A stretch of DNA of 64,000 nucleotides from Bradyrhizobium sp. ISRA464 (GCF_029910095.1 NZ_CP094526.1:5580001-5644000), one strand, 5' to 3'; positions 19,398 to 28,612 are shown, counted from the stretch's first letter. Made by a program: numbers and translations. The notes: a model not told the origin generated them from the sequence alone.

Positions 19398-20645
19398 TCA
19401 GCTGTTCATCGGCCAGATCGCCTCGGAGACGGCGGCCTGTTCCGGGAAGATCGTGACGAAGTTCTTCGCAGCATATTGCAAGAGCACCGGATCGGCGAAG
19501 TTGTTCTGCCCCATCTCGTCGAACTTGACGCGCCGCCACGGCATGATGGTCTGCTCGCCGGGCATGTCGGTCGCGGCCAGCGCCTCGCGGATCTTCTCGC
19601 CGTCGGTCGACTTGGCGCGGTTGATCGCATCGGCCATCACGATCAGGCCCATGAACTGGCGCGACGAATAGTCATTGAAGTCCTTGCCGGACTTGGCGCG
19701 GTACATCTCGTTGATGAGCCCCACCATCGGACGCTTCTGCGCAAGGTCGAGCGAGAAGCTGCCGCGCGAGATCACGCCTTCGAGCTTGTCGCCGACCGCG
19801 TCGTACAACGCCTTTTCCGAGAAGCCGGCATCCTGCGCTACGATGTTCTTCGGCTTGTAGCCGAGCTCGGCCATAGTCTTGACCAGCAGGATCGCGTCGG
19901 TGGTGTAGCTCGACGGCATCAGCACGTCGGCATTCGCGGCCTTGAGCTGCTGCACCTCGGCGGTCAGCGACGGCGAGTTGGCGCGATACTTGATGTCGGC
20001 CATCACCTTGTAGCCGCGCTCGTTGGCGAGCTTGAGCTGTGCGTTCGACGAGTCGGTGCCGAAGATGGTGTCCTCGTGGAACAGCGCCAGCGTCTCGATC
20101 TTCTGGCCCTTCTTCTTCATCGCGTCGAAGAAGTCGAACATCGCGGTCGAGAACATCTCGTCATGCGGCGCCGCGCGGAAATAATACTTCAGGCCGCGGC
20201 GATGCAGGCTCGGCGAGGAGTTGTCGGCCGAGATGAACGGCACCTGGTAGCGTTCGCAGATCTGGCTGACGGTGACGGCGACCGCGCTCTGATAGGTGCC
20301 GATCACGGCGCAGACCTTGTCCTGCGTGATCAGGCGCTCGGCTTCGGCGCGGCCCTTCTGCGGGTCGGCCTGATGGTCGGCGAACACGAGACGCACCTTG
20401 GCGCCGCCGAGGCCGGGCAGGCCTTCGCCCTTGGCCAGCGGCAATGCGAAATCATAGTTCTTGTTGATGATGTCGGCCGCGGTCTCGAATGCGCGCTGCG
20501 CGTCGACGCCGATCTGGGCGCTGGAGCCGGACAGCGGATAGATCACGCCGATCACCACTTCGCTGGTCTGCGCGCGCGCGGCCATCGGACCGAGCGCAGC
20601 GGCGGCAGTGGCACCGAGCAACACGTTACGGCGAGAGATCGTCAT
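19398..20645 (-). CDS. ABC transporter substrate-binding protein, branched-chain amino acid type
   Basis: A 415-residue periplasmic binding protein of the type I LivK-like fold. The N-terminus has a twin-arginine-like signal (ISRRNVLLGATAAAALG, cleavage after ARA-Q). The mature protein starts VVIGVIYPLSGSSAQIG, the family hallmark, and contains VCAVIGTYQSAVAVTVSQI and FISADNSSPSLHRRG. The ATG at 20645 is taken rather than an upstream TTG. It is followed by the LivHMGF genes and preceded by the DUF1445 hydro-lyase gene on the same strand, which hints that the ligand may be the substrate of that enzyme set rather than a branched-chain amino acid. Confidence 0.92.
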   Translation of the reverse strand: MTISRRNVLLGATAAAALGPMAARAQTSEVVIGVIYPLSGSSAQIGVDAQRAFETAADIINKNYDFALPLAKGEGLPGLGGAKVRLVFADHQADPQKGRAEAERLITQDKVCAVIGTYQSAVAVTVSQICERYQVPFISADNSSPSLHRRGLKYYFRAAPHDEMFSTAMFDFFDAMKKKGQKIETLALFHEDTIFGTDSSNAQLKLANERGYKVMADIKYRANSPSLTAEVQQLKAANADVLMPSSYTTDAILLVKTMAELGYKPKNIVAQDAGFSEKALYDAVGDKLEGVISRGSFSLDLAQKRPMVGLINEMYRAKSGKDFNDYSSRQFMGLIVMADAINRAKSTDGEKIREALAATDMPGEQTIMPWRRVKFDEMGQNNFADPVLLQYAAKNFVTIFPEQAAVSEAIWPMNS

Positions 20646-20732
20646 TCCCAATTCCCCTAGGTCAGTCTGTTTTTATCGATGAAGTGCTTGTAGCGCGCAG
20701 TAAAGCCTCAATGAATTGCACGAATTGCCTAT

Positions 20733-21548
20733 TCAAAGCACAGCGAGCTGTTTGTTCCTGAGATCCGTGACGAGCATCAATCCCGGCGCGTGCGTGATTG
20801 CGAACGGCAGCTTCGCATTTGCGATCACCGCTTGCGGAGTCACACCGCAGGCCCAGAACACAGGGATCTCGTCGTCCGCGACCGGCACCGGATCGCCGTA
20901 GTCGGGTTTCGCGATGTCCTTGATGCCGATCGAATGGGGGTGGCCGAGATGGACCGGCGCTCCATGCACCGAGGGAAAGCGCGAGGTGATCTGCACCGCG
21001 CGGATCGCATCCGCCGGCTTGAACGGCCGCATCGACACCACCATGGGTCCCTGGAACGGACCCGACGGACTGCACGCGATGTTGGTGCGGTACATTGGCA
21101 CACGCACATTGTGCTCGATGTGACGGATCGGCAGCCCCTCGTCCATCAGCGCCTCTTCGAACGAGAACGAGCAGCCGAGCACGAAGGCGACGAGATCGTC
21201 ACGCCAATATTGCATGATGTCGGTCGGCTCGTCGGCCACCTCGCCGTCGCGCCAGACCCGGTAGCGCGGCACGTCGGTGCGGATGTCGAGGTCGAGGCCG
21301 AGCGCGGGGATGCGGGGATCGCCGACATCCGACATGCCGATGATCGGGCACGGCTTCGGATTGAGTTGGCAGAACCTGTGGAAGGCGCCGGCGAGTTTCT
21401 CCGGCAGGATGGCGAGATTGCCCTGGACGAAGCCGTTGGCGACGCCGGCGGTGGTGGAGGCCATGCCGTTGCGGCAGGCCTGGCGGGCCTCAACGCTCGG
21501 AAGCACCGCTTCCCCCTGAGATCGCTGCACTGCCGCAAAAACAGTCAT
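20733..21548 (-). CDS. DUF1445 family putative hydro-lyase (D-glutamate cyclase-like)
   Basis: A 271-residue protein of the DUF1445 / putative hydro-lyase family, whose mammalian relative is D-glutamate cyclase. Characteristic segments are [31 protein letters not shown], a mid-protein [13 protein letters not shown], and the C-terminal [11 protein letters not shown] followed by [10 protein letters not shown]. The frame is open to 21593, but the ATG at 21548 has AGGAGG five bases upstream and is chosen. It heads the minus-strand set leading into the Liv transporter and diverges from a LysR gene. The true substrate is unknown; dehydration or ring closure of an amino or hydroxy acid is inferred from the family. 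Confidence 0.88.
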   Translation of the reverse strand: MTVFAAVQRSQGEAVLPSVEARQACRNGMASTTAGVANGFVQGNLAILPEKLAGAFHRFCQLNPKPCPIIGMSDVGDPRIPALGLDLDIRTDVPRYRVWRDGEVADEPTDIMQYWRDDLVAFVLGCSFSFEEALMDEGLPIRHIEHNVRVPMYRTNIACSPSGPFQGPMVVSMRPFKPADAIRAVQITSRFPSVHGAPVHLGHPHSIGIKDIAKPDYGDPVPVADDEIPVFWACGVTPQAVIANAKLPFAITHAPGLMLVTDLRNKQLAVL

Positions 21549-21628
21549 GGGACCCTCCTGCCCATAATCTCGACAAGGACAAGCCAACACCAAGCGTGAT
21601 ATAATGTCTAATCGTCCTTTCTAATCAA

Positions 21629-21653
21629 AATCGATAACTTTGATTTATCGATT
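21629..21653. promoter_or_regulatory. Perfect 9-bp inverted repeat, candidate LysR operator
   Basis: AATCGATAA (21629-21637) and TTATCGATT (21645-21653) are perfect inverted copies separated by seven bases. The centre-to-centre spacing and the T-N11-A-like layout suit a LysR-type regulator. It lies seven bases before the LysR start in the AT-rich gap between the divergent hydro-lyase and LysR genes, where it could repress the regulator and control the hydro-lyase/transporter operon. The binding function is inferred. Confidence 0.65.
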
Positions 21654-21659
21654 GGAAAA

Positions 21660-22601
21660 ATGCTTCCAATGACCGACTTCCGCTCGATCGAAACCTTCCT
21701 CTGGGTCGTCAAGCTCGGCAGCTTCCGCGGCGCCGCCCAGCGGCTCAACACCACCCAGCCGGCGATCTCGCAACGCATCGCCCAGCTCGAGCGCGAGATG
21801 GGTGTCAAGCTGTTGAACCGCGAGCATCGGGTGGCCTCGCCGACGCCGAGCGGGCGGCAGATGATGATCTATGCCGAGAAGCTGATCGGGCTGCGTTCGG
21901 AGATGATGGCCGAGGTCGGCGACCGGTCGGCGATGCGCGGCGCGCTGCGGCTCGGTGTCGCGGAGACGATCGTGCACACCTGGCTGCCGCGGCTGGTCAA
22001 GAGCGTGAACGAGATCTACCCGAACTTGTCGCTGGAGATCGAGGTCGACATCACACCGAACCTGACCGCGCGGCTGCTGGCACAGGAGATCGAACTCGCC
22101 TTCGTGCTCGGACCGGTCTCGGCTTCCGGCGCGCACAACCGCGTGCTCTGCGACTATCCGATCGGTTTCCTCGCGAGCCCTGCGCTCGGGCTCGGCGCCG
22201 GCCCGGTGGCGCGGCAGGATCTGGCGCGGTTTCCGATCATCACCTTTCCGCGCAAGACCCAGCCCTACGAGACCGTGCGTGCGCTGTTCAACGGGCCGGA
22301 TCTACCACCGATCCGCCTGCACGCCAGCACGTCGCTGGCAACCGTCATCCACATGGCCAATGAAGGTCTCGGCATCGCCGTCATTCCGTCGGCGATCGTC
22401 GAGAACGAGCTTGCCGATGGGCGGTTGCAACTGCTCGATACCGACCTCAAGCTGCCGCCCCTCACCTTCACCGCAAGCTGGCTCGCCTCCCCCGATGCGG
22501 TGGCGATCGAGCGCGTCGCCAATCTCGCCGGGCAGATCGCACAGCCAAGCGTGGCGGTTGACGGGGCGACAGTGGCGCGTCATGAAAAAACGATCGCGTA
22601 A
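21660..22601 (+). CDS. LysR-type transcriptional regulator
   Basis: A 313-residue regulator with an N-terminal winged helix-turn-helix (SFRGAAQRLNTTQPAISQRI, residues 19-41) and a C-terminal periplasmic-binding-like effector domain. It probably senses a metabolite of the pathway encoded on both sides and acts on the divergent DUF1445/Liv operon and on its own operon, which continues with the M20 hydrolase 14 bases downstream. An ATG three codons later is also possible; neither start has a strong ribosome site. Confidence 0.93.
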   Translation: MLPMTDFRSIETFLWVVKLGSFRGAAQRLNTTQPAISQRIAQLEREMGVKLLNREHRVASPTPSGRQMMIYAEKLIGLRSEMMAEVGDRSAMRGALRLGVAETIVHTWLPRLVKSVNEIYPNLSLEIEVDITPNLTARLLAQEIELAFVLGPVSASGAHNRVLCDYPIGFLASPALGLGAGPVARQDLARFPIITFPRKTQPYETVRALFNGPDLPPIRLHASTSLATVIHMANEGLGIAVIPSAIVENELADGRLQLLDTDLKLPPLTFTASWLASPDAVAIERVANLAGQIAQPSVAVDGATVARHEKTIA

Positions 22602-22615
22602 AGGGAAGAGCCGCA

Positions 22616-23866
22616 ATGAGCCGAGCCGCCACCAACCTGCAGATCGATTCCGCCCGCCTCTGGGGCACCATCCACGAAACCGCGCAGTTCGGCGCCACCC
22701 CGAAAGGCGGCGTACGGCGGCTGACACTGAGCGCCGAGGACAAGCAGGTGCGCGACTGGTTTCGCAAGGCGTGCCAGGATGCCGGCCTCGAGGTGCATGT
22801 CGATGCGCTCGGCTCGATGTTCGGCCTGCGCAAGGGTCGCGACATGTCGAAGCCTCCGATCGGCGTCGGCTCGCATCTCGACACCCAGCCGACCGGCGGC
22901 AAGTATGACGGCGTGCTCGGCACGCTCGCCGCGCTCGAAATGGTGCGCACGCTCAACGATGCCGGGATCGAGACCGAGCTGCCGATCTGCATCTGCAACT
23001 GGACCAACGAGGAAGGCTCGCGGTTCGCGCCGGCGATGATGGCGTCCGCGGCCTATGTCGGCGACTTCACCACCGACGGCATTTTGTCGCGTAAGGATGC
23101 CGACGGCATCACGGTGGCTCAGGCGCTCGACACCATCGGCTATCGCGGTGACAGCCCGGTCGGCCGCCAGAAGTTCACCAGCTTCGTCGAGCTGCATATC
23201 GAGCAGGGACCGATCCTTGAGGCCGAGAACAAGACCATCGGCGTGGTCGATTCCGGCCAGGGCGTGTTGTGGTACGATGGCAAGATCACCGGCTTCGAGA
23301 GCCATGCCGGCTCGACCCCGATGCCGCTGCGGCGCGATGCCCTGGCGACGCTGTCGGAGATCGTGCTGGCGATGGAAAGCATCGCCAAAAAGCACGCCCC
23401 GAATGCGGTCGGCACCATCGGCGAGGCCGTGATCGCAAAGCCCTCGCGCAACGTCATTCCCGGCGAGATCGCCTTCACGGTGGATTGCCGCAGCGCCGAC
23501 GCCGCGATCATGGACGCACTGGATCGCGACCTACGCGCGGCGGTGGCCGAGATCGCGACGCGCCGCAAGGTCGAGGTTCAGCTCGATCTGGTCTGGCGCA
23601 AGGCGCCGACGCATTTCGACCCGAAGCTGGTCGATGCGGTCGAGAATGCGGCAAAGCAGCTCGGCTATTCGCACCGCCGCATCACCTCCGGCGCCGGCCA
23701 TGACGCCTGCAACCTCAACACGGTGATGCCGGCGGCAATGGTTTTCGTGCCCTGCAAGGACGGCATCAGCCACAACGAGCTGGAGGACGCGACGCAGGCC
23801 GACTGTGCCGCCGGTGCCAACGTGTTGATGCACACCGTGCTGGCGCTCGCGGGCGTCGCATCCTGA
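22616..23866 (+). CDS. M20 family Zn-dependent amidohydrolase (N-carbamoyl-amino acid / allantoate amidohydrolase type)
   Basis: A 416-residue binuclear-metal hydrolase. Metal-ligand motifs are all present: GVGSHLDTQPTGGKYDG (His, Asp), WTNEEGSRFAPAM (Glu, catalytic Glu), FVELHIEQGP (His) and near the end SGAGHDACNL and DGISHNE (His). A dimerisation domain lies between about residues 210 and 330. This set is typical of the HyuC / AllC / beta-ureidopropionase branch, which removes the carbamoyl group from ureido acids and releases carbon dioxide and ammonia. The exact substrate is not readable. It follows the LysR gene by 14 bases and precedes the dehydrogenase by 31 bases, consistent with one operon. 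Confidence 0.9.
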   Translation: MSRAATNLQIDSARLWGTIHETAQFGATPKGGVRRLTLSAEDKQVRDWFRKACQDAGLEVHVDALGSMFGLRKGRDMSKPPIGVGSHLDTQPTGGKYDGVLGTLAALEMVRTLNDAGIETELPICICNWTNEEGSRFAPAMMASAAYVGDFTTDGILSRKDADGITVAQALDTIGYRGDSPVGRQKFTSFVELHIEQGPILEAENKTIGVVDSGQGVLWYDGKITGFESHAGSTPMPLRRDALATLSEIVLAMESIAKKHAPNAVGTIGEAVIAKPSRNVIPGEIAFTVDCRSADAAIMDALDRDLRAAVAEIATRRKVEVQLDLVWRKAPTHFDPKLVDAVENAAKQLGYSHRRITSGAGHDACNLNTVMPAAMVFVPCKDGISHNELEDATQADCAAGANVLMHTVLALAGVAS

Positions 23867-23897
23867 TCATCATCTTTCCCTTTGGACGGAGGCTTTC

Positions 23898-24809
23898 GTG
23901 CGCGGAGTGTTTGTCGACGCCAATGAATCGCTCGCTGCGATCACGGAGCGGCTGGAGAAGCCGGGCGATCCCAAGGTGCGGATCAACCGCAATCCCGACA
24001 TCAAGCCCGAGGATTACCCGGCAGTGCTCGACGGCGCGGAGATCGCGATCATCGACCACACGGCGCTGCCGACCTACGTCGCCAAGAAGTGCTCCGGGTT
24101 GAAGCACGTCGTGTTCCTCGGCACCGGCGCGCGCAGCTACATGAACCCGGAAGAACTCGCCGAGCTCGGAATCTCAGTGCATCTGATCAAGGGTTATGGC
24201 GATACCGCGGTCGCGGAATCCGCGATCGCGCTGATGTGGTCCTCGGCGCGCGTGATCGCGCAGATGGATCGCGAGATGCGCGCCGGCAACTGGCTGCGCG
24301 AGGACGGTATGCAGCTCACCGGCAAGACGCTCGGCCTGGTCGGCTTCGGGGGCATCGCCGCGGAGGTCGCCCGCATAGCGCTCGGCAGCGGCATGAAGGT
24401 GATCGCCTGGAACCGGTCGCCGAAGACCCATCCGGGCGTCGAGTTCGTTGACCTCGACACCGTGCTGGCCAGGAGCGACGTGGTCTCGATCCATCTCCTG
24501 CTCAACGACGAGACCCGCGGCCTGATCACGCGCGAGAAGATCGCGATGATGAAGCCGGGCGTGGTCCTGATCAATACCGCGCGCGGCGCGCTCGTCGACG
24601 AGCAGGCCATGATCGATGCACTCAAATCGGGCCATATCCGCCACGCCGGCCTCGACGTCTACAACATCGAGCCGCTGCCGAAGGATCATCCGCTGACCAA
24701 GATTCCCAACGTGACGCTGTCGGCCCACTCCGCGTTCCGCACACCGGAAGCGAGCGAGAACCTGATCCACGCGGCATGGGAGCATTGCCGAAGGATCGTG
24801 AAGTCATAG
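23898..24809 (+). CDS. D-isomer specific 2-hydroxyacid dehydrogenase
   Basis: A 303-residue NAD-dependent dehydrogenase. The nucleotide-binding motif is GLVGFGGIAAEVARIA near residue 145. The catalytic triad is visible: Arg in NTARGALVDE, Glu in YNIEPLPKDHPL and His in LSAHSAFRTPEA. The start is a GTG with GGAGG six bases upstream. It is the third gene of the LysR-led operon, so it may reduce a 2-oxo acid or oxidise the hydroxy acid left after deamidation. Phosphoglycerate dehydrogenase-like annotation would be an over-call. Confidence 0.9.
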   Translation: MRGVFVDANESLAAITERLEKPGDPKVRINRNPDIKPEDYPAVLDGAEIAIIDHTALPTYVAKKCSGLKHVVFLGTGARSYMNPEELAELGISVHLIKGYGDTAVAESAIALMWSSARVIAQMDREMRAGNWLREDGMQLTGKTLGLVGFGGIAAEVARIALGSGMKVIAWNRSPKTHPGVEFVDLDTVLARSDVVSIHLLLNDETRGLITREKIAMMKPGVVLINTARGALVDEQAMIDALKSGHIRHAGLDVYNIEPLPKDHPLTKIPNVTLSAHSAFRTPEASENLIHAAWEHCRRIVKS

Positions 24810-24815
24810 ACATCG

Positions 24816-24898
24816 TAGGATGGGTTAGCCGAAGGCGTAACCCACCGATTTTGTGACTGCGGAAAGAAAGGGTGGGTTACGCTTCGCTAACCCACCCT
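24816..24898. repeat. Palindromic intergenic repeat, family F
   Basis: The arms are built from GGATGGGTTAG at the left and CTAACCCACCC at the right, with inner GCGTAACCCACC and GGTGGGTTACGC copies. It lies between the convergent hydroxyacid dehydrogenase and tartrate-type dehydrogenase genes and could terminate both. Confidence 0.75.
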
Positions 24899-24910
24899 GC
24901 GCAGGCGATC

Positions 24911-25984
24911 TTAGTCCACCATCTCCGCGACCGCCTTGCCGCAGGCCGTCGTGTCGGCATTGCCGCCGAGATCGCGGGTGCGCAGCGTGCGTTCGCCGAG
25001 CGTGCGCTCGATCGCACCGACGATCGCGTCCGCGGCCCGCTTCTCGCCGAGATGCTCCAGCATCATCGCGCCCGACCAGATCATGCCGATCGGATTGGCG
25101 ATGCACTGCCCGGCGATATCGGGCGCCGAGCCGTGCACCGGCTCGAACACCGAGGGGAAATCGCCCTCCGGATTGATGTTGCCCGACGGCGCGATGCCGA
25201 TCGTGCCGGTGCAGGCCGGACCGAGGTCGGACAGGATGTCACCGAACAGGTTGGAGCCGACCACGACGTCGAACCGGTCCGGATGCAACACGAAGTTCGC
25301 GGTCAGGATATCGATGTGGTACTTGTCCCACTTCACGCCAGGATACTTCTTGGCCATCGCCTCCACGCGCTCGTCCCAATAGGGCATGGTGATGGAGATA
25401 CCGTTCGATTTGGTCGCCGAGGTCAGATGCTTCTTCGGCCGCGACTGCGCCAGATCGAATGCGAATTTCAGGATGCGGTCGACGCCGGTGCGCGTCATCA
25501 CCGTCTGCTGGGTCACGAATTCGCGGTCGGTATCCGGGAACATGCGGCCGCCGACGGAGGAGTACTCGCCCTCGGTGTTCTCGCGCACCACCCAGAAATC
25601 GATGTCGCCGGGCTTACGATTTGCCAGCGGCGACGGCACGCCGGGCATCAGCCGCACCGGGCGCAGATTGACATACTGGTCGAACTCGCGGCGGAACTTG
25701 ATCAGCGAGCCCCACAGCGAGATGTGGTCCGGGATCTTGGCCGGCCAGCCGACCGCGCCGAAATAGATCGCGTCGTGCTTGCCGATCTTCTCCTTCCAGT
25801 CCGCCGGCATCATCTCGCCGTGCTTCTCGTAATAATCGTAGGAGGCGAAGTCGAAATGATCGAACTGCACGGCGACGCCGTGCTTCTTCGCCGCCGCCTC
25901 GATGACGCGCAGCCCCTCCGGCATCACTTCCTTGCCGATGCCGTCGCCGGGAATGACCGCAATCCGATACTGTTTCTTGCTCAT
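24911..25984 (-). CDS. Tartrate dehydrogenase / D-malate dehydrogenase family protein
   Basis: A 357-residue decarboxylating dehydrogenase of the isocitrate/isopropylmalate family. Family features are IAVIPGDGIGKEVMPEG at the start, VRENTEGEYSSVGGR in the active site, the metal-binding NLFGDILSDLGPA, and EPVHGSAPDIAGQ near the C-terminus. The tartrate-type LWGSLIKFRREFDQYVNLRPV segment separates it from isocitrate dehydrogenases. The ATG at 25984 (MSKKQYRIAVI) is preferred to the upstream start. It diverges from the SDR gene at 26154. Substrates of this branch include tartrate, D-malate and isopropylmalate analogues; which applies is not determined. Confidence 0.9.
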   Translation of the reverse strand: MSKKQYRIAVIPGDGIGKEVMPEGLRVIEAAAKKHGVAVQFDHFDFASYDYYEKHGEMMPADWKEKIGKHDAIYFGAVGWPAKIPDHISLWGSLIKFRREFDQYVNLRPVRLMPGVPSPLANRKPGDIDFWVVRENTEGEYSSVGGRMFPDTDREFVTQQTVMTRTGVDRILKFAFDLAQSRPKKHLTSATKSNGISITMPYWDERVEAMAKKYPGVKWDKYHIDILTANFVLHPDRFDVVVGSNLFGDILSDLGPACTGTIGIAPSGNINPEGDFPSVFEPVHGSAPDIAGQCIANPIGMIWSGAMMLEHLGEKRAADAIVGAIERTLGERTLRTRDLGGNADTTACGKAVAEMVD

Positions 25985-26153
25985 CGAGAACACCCTTGTG
26001 ATTTGCCCGGCCAGCAATGCCGCCTATCCTGATCGCCCTGCAATGGACCAAACTTCGCGCGAGTGCAACGCTGCAGTGCAGTGTTGACCGCCGCGCCACC
26101 CTGCCCCTACGAATTCGCCGACATCCGTTCCTTTCTAGCAAGCGAGTCATCCC

Positions 26154-26930
26154 ATGGATCTGCATCTGCGCGGCAAGCGTGTCCTGATCACCGGCGCCTC
26201 CAAGGGCATTGGCGCGGCCGCCGCCGAAGCCTTTGCCGAGGAAGGCGCCAATCTGCTGTTGGCCGCCCGCAACGGCGACCAGCTCAAGGCGCTCGCCGAG
26301 CGGCTGCGCTCCGCGCACCAGATCGATGCGGCAACCAGCGTGGTCGATCTGCGCAAACCGGAGGATCGCGCCCGGCTGGCCAACGAAGCAGCCGACATCG
26401 ACATCCTCGTCAACAATGCCGGCGATATCCCCGGCGGCTCGCTCGACAAGATCGACGAGACGACCTGGCGTCACGCCTGGGAGTTGAAGGTGTTCGGCTA
26501 TATCAACCTGACACGCGCAATCTATGCCCAGATGAAGGCGCGCGGCGGCGGGGTGATCGTCAACGATATCGGCGCGGCCGGCGAGAAGTTCGACGCCAAC
26601 TACATCTGCGGCAGCGCCGGTAACGCCGCGCTGATGGCCTTCACCCGTGCGCTCGGCGGAAAAAGCCTCGCCGACAACATCCGCGTCGTCGGCATCAATC
26701 CGGGTCCAGTCGGCACCGATCGCCACGTCACGCTGCTCAAAACCCGCGCCAAGCACCAGCTCGGCGACGAGAATCGTTACAAGGAGTTCCAGACGGGCCT
26801 GCCGCTCGGCCGCCCCGCGCATGCGCGCGAGATCGGCGACCTCATGGCGTTCCTCGCCTCCGACCGCGCCGGCTATACGTCGGGCGTGATCTACACGGTG
26901 GATGGCGGGCTGACTGCAGGATGGGGTTAG
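26154..26930 (+). CDS. Short-chain dehydrogenase/reductase family protein without a visible YxxxK
   Basis: A 258-residue Rossmann-fold protein. The NAD(P) motif is VLITGASKGIGAAAAEA and the structural NNAG motif is present (ILVNNAGDIPGG). The C-terminus has the usual SGVIYTVDGGLTAG. The catalytic region reads ANYICGSAGNAALMAFTRAL: a tyrosine is there, but no lysine follows four residues later, and aligning by AALMAFTRAL gives Asn in place of Lys. A serine or glycine lies where the second catalytic residue would be. It may be a non-canonical SDR or a binding protein. It is read away from the tartrate-type dehydrogenase. Confidence 0.82.
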   Translation: MDLHLRGKRVLITGASKGIGAAAAEAFAEEGANLLLAARNGDQLKALAERLRSAHQIDAATSVVDLRKPEDRARLANEAADIDILVNNAGDIPGGSLDKIDETTWRHAWELKVFGYINLTRAIYAQMKARGGGVIVNDIGAAGEKFDANYICGSAGNAALMAFTRALGGKSLADNIRVVGINPGPVGTDRHVTLLKTRAKHQLGDENRYKEFQTGLPLGRPAHAREIGDLMAFLASDRAGYTSGVIYTVDGGLTAGWG

Positions 26931-26947
26931 GCACGTCCTTCTCCCCC

Positions 26948-27098
26948 GTCATTGCGAGGAGCTCGCGACAAAATTGCAAAGCAATTTTGCGCTGAAGCGA
27001 CGAAGCAATCCATCGCACCACACGCGCAGAGCGATGGATTGCTTCGCGGAGCCTGTCATCGGGCGGCGCTTTGCGCCGACCCGTTGGCTCACAATGAC
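26948..27098. repeat. Long palindromic intergenic repeat, family A copy 3
   Basis: It opens with the same GTCATTGCGAG end and nested AAAATTGC/GCAATTTT hairpin as the copy at 3272. It then has an inner GCAATCCATC/GATGGATTGC pair and closes with a degraded AATGAC end. The right part differs and contains an extra GGCGGCGCTTTGCGCCG-like hairpin, so it is a longer, partly rearranged copy. Confidence 0.75.
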
Positions 27099-27190
27099 GC
27101 GCGTGGCTCGCCTCCCGCGCATTGCCACGACTGCGGAAAATGTTCTACAGCAGCAAGAACAGAAGACTTATAAGAGACGGAGACAAGCAA

Positions 27191-28612
27191 GTGGCAGATC
27201 AGGGGCTCATTCGGGAAACAGCCTGCGCCGTCGTCGATAAGCTGAAGGCCGGCGAGGTCACGCCGCTGGATCTGCTCGACGTGCTGGAAAAGCGCATCGC
27301 CGAGGTGGACGGCAAGGTGAATGCGCTGCCCACCCTCTGCTTCGACCGCGCCCGCAGCCACGCCAAGGCCCTGATGCAGAAGCCCGCCGCCGAGCGTGGC
27401 CTGCTCGCAGGGCTTAGCGTTCCGATCAAGGACCTCACCGCTGTCGAGGGCGTGCTGACCACGCAGGGCTCGCCGATCTTCAAGGATAACATCCCGGCAA
27501 AGTCCGATCTCCTGGTCGAGCATCTCGAAAACAATGGCGGCGTGATCTACGCCAAGTCGAACACGCCGGAATTCGGCGCCGGCGCCAACACGTTCAACGA
27601 GGTGTTCGGGCCGACCCGCAATCCCTGGGACACGTCACGCTCGGCGGCCGGCTCCTCTGGCGGCGCGGCCGTGGCCCTTGCGACCGGCACGGCCTGGCTC
27701 GCGCACGGCTCCGACATGGGCGGCTCGCTGCGCAACCCCGCCAGCTTCTGCGGCATCGTGGGCTTGCGGCCGAGCATCGGCCGCGTCGCGCACACGCCGA
27801 AGTTCGGGGTCGACCGCACGCTCGGCGTACAGGGACCGATGGCGCGCAACGTCGAGGACCTCGCGCTGCTGCTGGATGCGATGAGCGGAGAGCACGCGGC
27901 CGATCTGCTGTCGCTGCCCGCGCTGCCGACGTCGTTCCTCTCGGCGGCGCGTTCGAACCAGATGCCGAAGCGCGTTGCCTATTCGCCCGATCTCGGCATC
28001 ACGCCTGTCGATCCCGAGGTCAAGGCGATCACGCGCAAGGCGGCGGAGCGCTTTGCAGAAGCCGGCGCAATCGTCGAGGAGGCGCATCCCGACCTGCATG
28101 AAGCCCACGAATGTTTCCATGTGCTGCGCGCGTTCGATTTCGCGATCAGCAAGGCCGCGCTGCTGCGCACCAAGCGCGACCTGCTCAAGCCCGAAGTGAT
28201 CTGGAATATCGAGGAAGGGCTGAAGCTCACCGTCGAGAAGCTCGAGCGCGCCGAGGCTCAGCGCGTCGCAATGACCGAACGTGCGCTTGCCTTCTTCGAC
28301 AAGTATGACTTGCTGCTGGCGCCTGCGACCATCGTGCCGCCATTCCCGGTGGAGAACCGTTATGTCGCCGAATGCGACGGCAAGAAATTCGACAACTATG
28401 TCGAATGGCTCGGCATCGTCTACGCGATCACGCTGGCCTGCTGCCCGGCGCTGTCGCTGCCCTGCGGTTTCACCGCGTCCGGCCTGCCGGTCGGTTTGCA
28501 GATGGTCGCGAAACCCCGTGCCGAGGCGCAGCTCTTGGCCGGGGCGAAGGTGCTCGAGGATATTCTCGGCCTGCGCGGCACGACGCCGATCGATCCGCGG
28601 CCGCCGAGGTAA
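27191..28612 (+). CDS. Amidase (amidase signature family)
   Basis: A 473-residue Ser-cisSer-Lys hydrolase that cleaves an amide bond. The catalytic lysine is in VPIKDLTAVEG. The glycine/serine-rich signature reads SAAGSSGGAAVALATG, with the nucleophile region GSDMGGSLRNPASFCG. The C-terminal end LPCGFTASGLPVGLQMV is typical. The frame is open 23 codons upstream, but the GTG at 27191 has CGGAG eight bases before it and gives the usual family start (ADQGLIRETACAVVDKLKAGE). It may add deamidation capacity to the neighbouring ureido/hydroxy acid genes. The substrate is unknown. Confidence 0.88.
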   Translation: MADQGLIRETACAVVDKLKAGEVTPLDLLDVLEKRIAEVDGKVNALPTLCFDRARSHAKALMQKPAAERGLLAGLSVPIKDLTAVEGVLTTQGSPIFKDNIPAKSDLLVEHLENNGGVIYAKSNTPEFGAGANTFNEVFGPTRNPWDTSRSAAGSSGGAAVALATGTAWLAHGSDMGGSLRNPASFCGIVGLRPSIGRVAHTPKFGVDRTLGVQGPMARNVEDLALLLDAMSGEHAADLLSLPALPTSFLSAARSNQMPKRVAYSPDLGITPVDPEVKAITRKAAERFAEAGAIVEEAHPDLHEAHECFHVLRAFDFAISKAALLRTKRDLLKPEVIWNIEEGLKLTVEKLERAEAQRVAMTERALAFFDKYDLLLAPATIVPPFPVENRYVAECDGKKFDNYVEWLGIVYAITLACCPALSLPCGFTASGLPVGLQMVAKPRAEAQLLAGAKVLEDILGLRGTTPIDPRPPR

